DNA from: Rhizobium altiplani
GTDB lineage: Bacteria; Pseudomonadota; Alphaproteobacteria; Rhizobiales; Rhizobiaceae
DNA length: 64,000 bases
Assembly (NCBI RefSeq): GCF_001542405.1
Contig: NZ_LNCD01000082.1
Coordinates: forward strand, 124,001 to 188,000
Direction: 5' to 3'
The notes beneath the pieces were generated by a model, which ran no database searches, was not told the origin of the DNA, and was given only the letters and a program-made list of their open reading frames with translations. Below are positions 60,936-64,000 of this stretch, piece after piece. Both the position numbers and the translations under genes were made by a program. The number at the start of each line of letters is the position of its first letter. The first letter of the stretch is position 1.

Positions 60936-61631
60936 ATGAGCGGACACCGCCATCCTGAGGCTGAACCAAATCGCGATGCTTTCTCTCCGCGGGATGTCCG
61001 CGCCTTTATCGTCGAAAACCTTCACCTGAAACCCGCACCCGGCCTGCAGGAGATAGTTCTCTACACGGCTCATCCCGGCAGTGGGCTGTCGCGCCTCAGA
61101 ACCAGCGACGCGGAGGATGCGCCGCCGTACTGGGCCTACAACTGGGCTGGTGGAACGCTGCTCGCTCGGCATATTCTGAATTATCCGGACATCGTTGGCG
61201 GCCGCCGCGTCCTCGATCTCGGCGCAGGGTCCGGCATCGTCGGGATCGTGGCCCGAAAATGCGGAGCATCCCTCGTGATCGCAGCCGAGATCGACACGAA
61301 CGCGATCGCGGCGATTGGCCTCAACGCGGCGGCGAACGGCGTCGCGATCGAAGTGACGAGCGCTGACGTGCTTGCCGGCTCCCCGCCGGATGTCGATGTC
61401 ATCCTCGCTGGGGACGTCTTCTACAATCCCCAGCTTGCAGAGAGGGTTTTGCCGTTCCTTGCGGCCAGTCGCAAGGCAGGCGTCGATGTCCTCATTGGAG
61501 ATCCGCGCAGGCAGTCGCTGCCACTCGCAGCCCTAAAGCTGGTCGCTGAATACGCTGTGCCCGATTTCGGCGACGGTTCGACCGGGCAGGGGGCGATCGG
61601 CGGCGTGTTCACTCTGGCGGACGCCGGCTGA
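60936..61631 (+). CDS. METTL20-like protein lysine methyltransferase
   Basis: The 231-residue SAM-dependent enzyme has VLDLGAGSGIVGIVARKCGA (motif I), AAEIDTNAIAAIGLNAAANG and the post-motif AGDVFYNPQLAERVLPFL. The DVFYNP box marks the METTL20/ETF-beta lysine methyltransferase group, in which an Agrobacterium homologue has been reported to act on ETF-beta and on ribosomal protein L7/L12. The start at 60936 (MSGHRHPE) is the first ATG; a TTG at 60918 would overlap the previous stop. Confidence 0.82.
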   Translation: MSGHRHPEAEPNRDAFSPRDVRAFIVENLHLKPAPGLQEIVLYTAHPGSGLSRLRTSDAEDAPPYWAYNWAGGTLLARHILNYPDIVGGRRVLDLGAGSGIVGIVARKCGASLVIAAEIDTNAIAAIGLNAAANGVAIEVTSADVLAGSPPDVDVILAGDVFYNPQLAERVLPFLAASRKAGVDVLIGDPRRQSLPLAALKLVAEYAVPDFGDGSTGQGAIGGVFTLADAG

Positions 61632-61644
61632 TCAAAGACGACGC

Positions 61645-62061
61645 CTAGGCCGACGACGTTTCTTGTAGTTTAAGCAAGATCTCGAGCGCCAAATCCGCCA
61701 TGGCGACTGGAACGAAGACATGATCGTGATGGTAGGCCGCTACCATGTTGCACGGGATTGAGCGGGCTGCCAACGCAGAAGCAACCGCGGCCGTCAGGCC
61801 GACACCTTCCAGCGACGAAAAGACTTCAAGAACGATACGCCGCATCGGCGCATCGCAATTAAAGCCGAGTTCCGCAGCTCGGCCTCTCGAGAGGATCAGG
61901 GAGATCCCTTCTTGCTCCCGAAACCATGCCAATGCATCGGGACCCGCAAGCCGAGCCACATCCTCGTCTGAGGTCACGCAGAATACGAATTCACCTGCCA
62001 CCAGCACAGGCGTCATGCCTGACAGCATTGCCTGCGTGTCTTTGACAGACTGCTTCGTCAT
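61645..62061 (-). CDS. ACT-domain protein
   Basis: The 138-residue protein has an ACT_7-type fold with two copies: LVAGEFVFCVTSDEDVARL and RIVLEVFSSLEGVGLTAAVA, then ARSIPCNMVAAYHHDHVFVP. ACT domains bind amino acids; small proteins of this type are thought to be regulators. It lies downstream of moeA on the same strand but with a 51-bp gap. Function unknown. Confidence 0.85.
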   Translation of the reverse strand: MTKQSVKDTQAMLSGMTPVLVAGEFVFCVTSDEDVARLAGPDALAWFREQEGISLILSRGRAAELGFNCDAPMRRIVLEVFSSLEGVGLTAAVASALAARSIPCNMVAAYHHDHVFVPVAMADLALEILLKLQETSSA

Positions 62062-62112
62062 CTCAATCCTGCTTTCTATTCCCAGGAAGTAACCAAGGCA
62101 GGCTGGACGGCC

Positions 62113-63336
62113 TCAGCCCAGAAGGTCCGGCCTCAGCATTATCACTGGGCAGGGACTTCCGGCGGGCAGTTCCGGTGCATGCGGTGGACGAACGATCAAG
62201 CAGTCGGCCTCGGCGAAGATCTTCATCATGGACGAGTCCTGCTTGGTGAACGGCCTTGTCGCCAGCGCGCCGGATGACGATCGCGACAGCGTGGCTCGGA
62301 CATAGTCCTGCCGCTGGTCGTTGGCACGAAGCGTCGCAGCCGCCTCTACGGTCGCGTCGCGTCTGACTGGTGGCAGCGAGGCCAGTTTACGGATCAACGG
62401 TTCAAGGAACAGGATCCCGCAGACCAGGCTCGACACCGGATTACCAGGCAGGCCAATCACATGGGTTTCGCCGAGGCTGCCGACCATCAAGGGTTTGCCC
62501 GGGCGCATGGCAATCCGCCAGAAATCGAGCTTCATGCCCGATGCGAGCAGCGTTGCCTGCACCAGATCATGGTCGCCCACCGATGCTCCACCGAGCGTAA
62601 CGATGACGTCGACGTCGGCCCGCCTTGCGCGCTCGACCGCTGCCGAAATCGCGGCTTTGTCGTCGGGGACGATTCCGAGGTCAAGAACCTCGGCTCCCGC
62701 CTTGCGGGCCATGGCAGCGATGCCAAAGGTGCTAGACGCAATGATCTGCGCGGGAGCGGGCGAGCTTCCAGGTGGCAACAATTCGTCACCGGTCGCGAGC
62801 AACGCAACGACGGGCTTACGCCAGACATCGAGTGTTGCGTGGTTCATTCCGGCCGCCACAGTCAGGCGAGAGAAGTCCAATACAGTGCCGGCCTTCAGCA
62901 CCGCTTCGCCTTCGACAAAGTCCTGGCCGCGAGGCCGGACGTGCTGGCCGGGACGAACTGCAAAGGTCGTGCGGATGCCCCCCTCGATTTTCTCCGCATC
63001 CTCCTGCAGCAACACGCTATCCGCACCGGACGGAACCGGGGCGCCGGTGAATATACGGACGGTCTCGCCCTTGTCGACAACACCCTCAAACCCGTGCCCG
63101 GCGGACGACATCCCTATGAGCTTCAGCTCGGTGCCGGGCTCCGGGGCCTCGTCACCGCGCAAGGCATACCCATCCATCGCAGATGCGTCGAAAGGCGGCT
63201 GGGTCAGCCTAGCCGCAACATCGGTCGCCAGCACGCGACCGTCGGCCTCCGGCAAGGGGACTGTTTCAAGGGTCTCGATTGGCTCAGCACGCGACAGCAG
63301 GCGTTCCTGCGCCTCAGCAACCGGCAGCAAGCTCAT
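62113..63336 (-). CDS. moeA: Molybdopterin molybdenumtransferase
   Basis: The 407-residue enzyme inserts molybdate into molybdopterin-AMP. Typical parts are QPPFDASAMDGYALRGDEA, IFTGAPVPSGADSVLLQEDA, VALLATGDELLPPGS and VIVTLGGASVGDHDLVQATL, VIGLPGNPVSSLVCGILFLE. Its start overlaps the moaC stop (ATGA), so it is coupled to moaC. Confidence 0.96.
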   Translation of the reverse strand: MSLLPVAEAQERLLSRAEPIETLETVPLPEADGRVLATDVAARLTQPPFDASAMDGYALRGDEAPEPGTELKLIGMSSAGHGFEGVVDKGETVRIFTGAPVPSGADSVLLQEDAEKIEGGIRTTFAVRPGQHVRPRGQDFVEGEAVLKAGTVLDFSRLTVAAGMNHATLDVWRKPVVALLATGDELLPPGSSPAPAQIIASSTFGIAAMARKAGAEVLDLGIVPDDKAAISAAVERARRADVDVIVTLGGASVGDHDLVQATLLASGMKLDFWRIAMRPGKPLMVGSLGETHVIGLPGNPVSSLVCGILFLEPLIRKLASLPPVRRDATVEAAATLRANDQRQDYVRATLSRSSSGALATRPFTKQDSSMMKIFAEADCLIVRPPHAPELPAGSPCPVIMLRPDLLG

Positions 63337-63830
63337 TTGCCGTGCTCCGGATGACGAAAGTCTCCTGACTTGCCGCCAGATTTTTCGAGTAGCCGGATGG
63401 ACCCGATTTCCATGGCCTTATCGGTGGCCTTGGCCATGTCGTAGATCGTCAGGCAGGCGACGGAAACGGCTGTCAGGGCTTCCATTTCGACGCCCGTCTT
63501 GCCCGTCAGCTTCGCCGTTGCGGTTACGCGCAAGCCAGGGAGATCGGCATCCTCCGCGATGTCGACCGAGACTTTCGTCAACATCAGGGGATGGCAGAGC
63601 GGGATGAGGTTGCTCGTCTGCTTGGCAGCCATGATGCCGGCAAGGCGCGCCGTGCCGATCACGTCGCCCTTTTTCGCGTTGCCCGCGCGAATGAGATCAA
63701 GCGTTGCAGGCGCCATCCGCACGTGGCCTTCGGCGGTCGCGATCCTTGTGGTTTCGGCCTTATCGCCGACATCGACCATATGCGCCTCGCCGGAGGCATC
63801 AATGTGGGTGAGACCGGATTGGCCGCTCAT
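63333..63830 (-). CDS. moaC: Cyclic pyranopterin monophosphate synthase
   Basis: The 165-residue enzyme makes the cyclic pyranopterin precursor of the molybdenum cofactor. It has DASGEAHMVDVGDKAETTRI, KQTSNLIPLCHPLMLTKVSV, and GKTGVEMEALTAVSVACLTI and YDMAKATDKAME. The start at 63830 lies one base after the trpC stop (TGAT-ATG) and the end overlaps moeA, so trpC, moaC and moeA form one operon. Confidence 0.96.
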   Translation of the reverse strand: MSGQSGLTHIDASGEAHMVDVGDKAETTRIATAEGHVRMAPATLDLIRAGNAKKGDVIGTARLAGIMAAKQTSNLIPLCHPLMLTKVSVDIAEDADLPGLRVTATAKLTGKTGVEMEALTAVSVACLTIYDMAKATDKAMEIGSIRLLEKSGGKSGDFRHPEHGK

Positions 63831-63831
63831 A

Positions 63832-64000
63832 TCACTCGACCGCCTGAGCGGCTTCGGCGAACAGGAGCGCGCGCGTCGCCGCCGTAACATCTTCTTTGCG
63901 CATCAGGCTCTCGCCAACCAGGAACGTGTTGATGCCTACCGCCTGCAGGCGCTTGCAATCCGCGTTCGTGAATATGCCGCTTTCGCCAACCAACAGGCGA
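63832..64000 (-). CDS. trpC: Indole-3-glycerol phosphate synthase, 5' part outside window
   Basis: Only the last 55 residues are seen: LLVGESGIFTNADCKRLQAV, FLVGESLMRKEDVTAATRAL and the end AEAAQAVE. These match the C-terminal end of TrpC, which closes the indole ring in tryptophan synthesis. The gene begins beyond 64000 and stops one base before moaC. Confidence 0.9.
   Translation of the reverse strand, partial: RLLVGESGIFTNADCKRLQAVGINTFLVGESLMRKEDVTAATRALLFAEAAQAVE

Overview
The window is GC-rich chromosomal DNA from an alphaproteobacterium, most likely a member of the Rhizobiaceae (Ensifer/Sinorhizobium, Rhizobium or Agrobacterium type). The evidence is the density of rhizobial family proteins (DUF1489, DUF599, DUF2336, PAS_5, BTLCP peptidase, FixJ-type regulators), the trpC-moaC-moeA order, and a CtrA-type box. 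About 60 genes can be supported, with one tRNA, one candidate small RNA and several hairpin terminators. Both ends cut genes: pccA at the left and trpC at the right.

Region 1 (1-18.4 kb) looks accessory. It holds the end of a propionyl-CoA carboxylase gene, an EamA exporter and an MscS channel with a cyclic-nucleotide-binding-like tail. An efflux and redox locus follows: secreted cupin, NmrA-like reductase, EmrA/EmrB pump, EF-hand protein and a second, divergent NmrA-like paralogue. Next is a signalling cluster with two FixJ-type response regulators, a four-PAS histidine kinase and a stand-alone receiver; a carboxylesterase lies inside it. Repeated CAAACC half-sites occur in two promoter regions here and suggest one shared regulator.

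Region 2 (18.4-31 kb) begins with tRNA-Leu(GAG) and lipB. It then has a small secreted repeat protein, a peptide-deformylase-like protein lacking key metal ligands, mgtE, a MerR regulator with an operator in its own promoter, membrane proteins, sdaA, a D,D-carboxypeptidase with a SPOR domain, a BTLCP peptidase and a PilZ protein.

Region 3 (31-53.5 kb) is mostly core: PAS_5 protein, rhomboid, CBS protein, patatin, hisI, folE, a NifU/IscU-like scaffold, yidD, thrS, flavoenzymes, a DUF2336 protein, AI-2E transporter, GntR/OsmC pair, parE, tpiA, secG and pyrG. The intergenic space at 32.03-32.32 kb carries a highly structured candidate small RNA with a strong terminator and no protein gene to serve.

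Region 4 (53.6-64 kb) has a divergent pair of citrate-synthase homologues, one fused to an N-terminal helix-turn-helix, around a palindromic operator candidate. It continues with a FecR/CHASE2-cyclase pair, a DEAD-box helicase, a GNAT enzyme, a METTL20-like methyltransferase, an ACT protein, and moeA, moaC and trpC as one operon.

No prophage, insertion sequence, CRISPR array or integrase was seen. The most interesting leads are the candidate small RNA, the CAAACC operator set, the degenerate deformylase and the helix-turn-helix/citrate-synthase pair.
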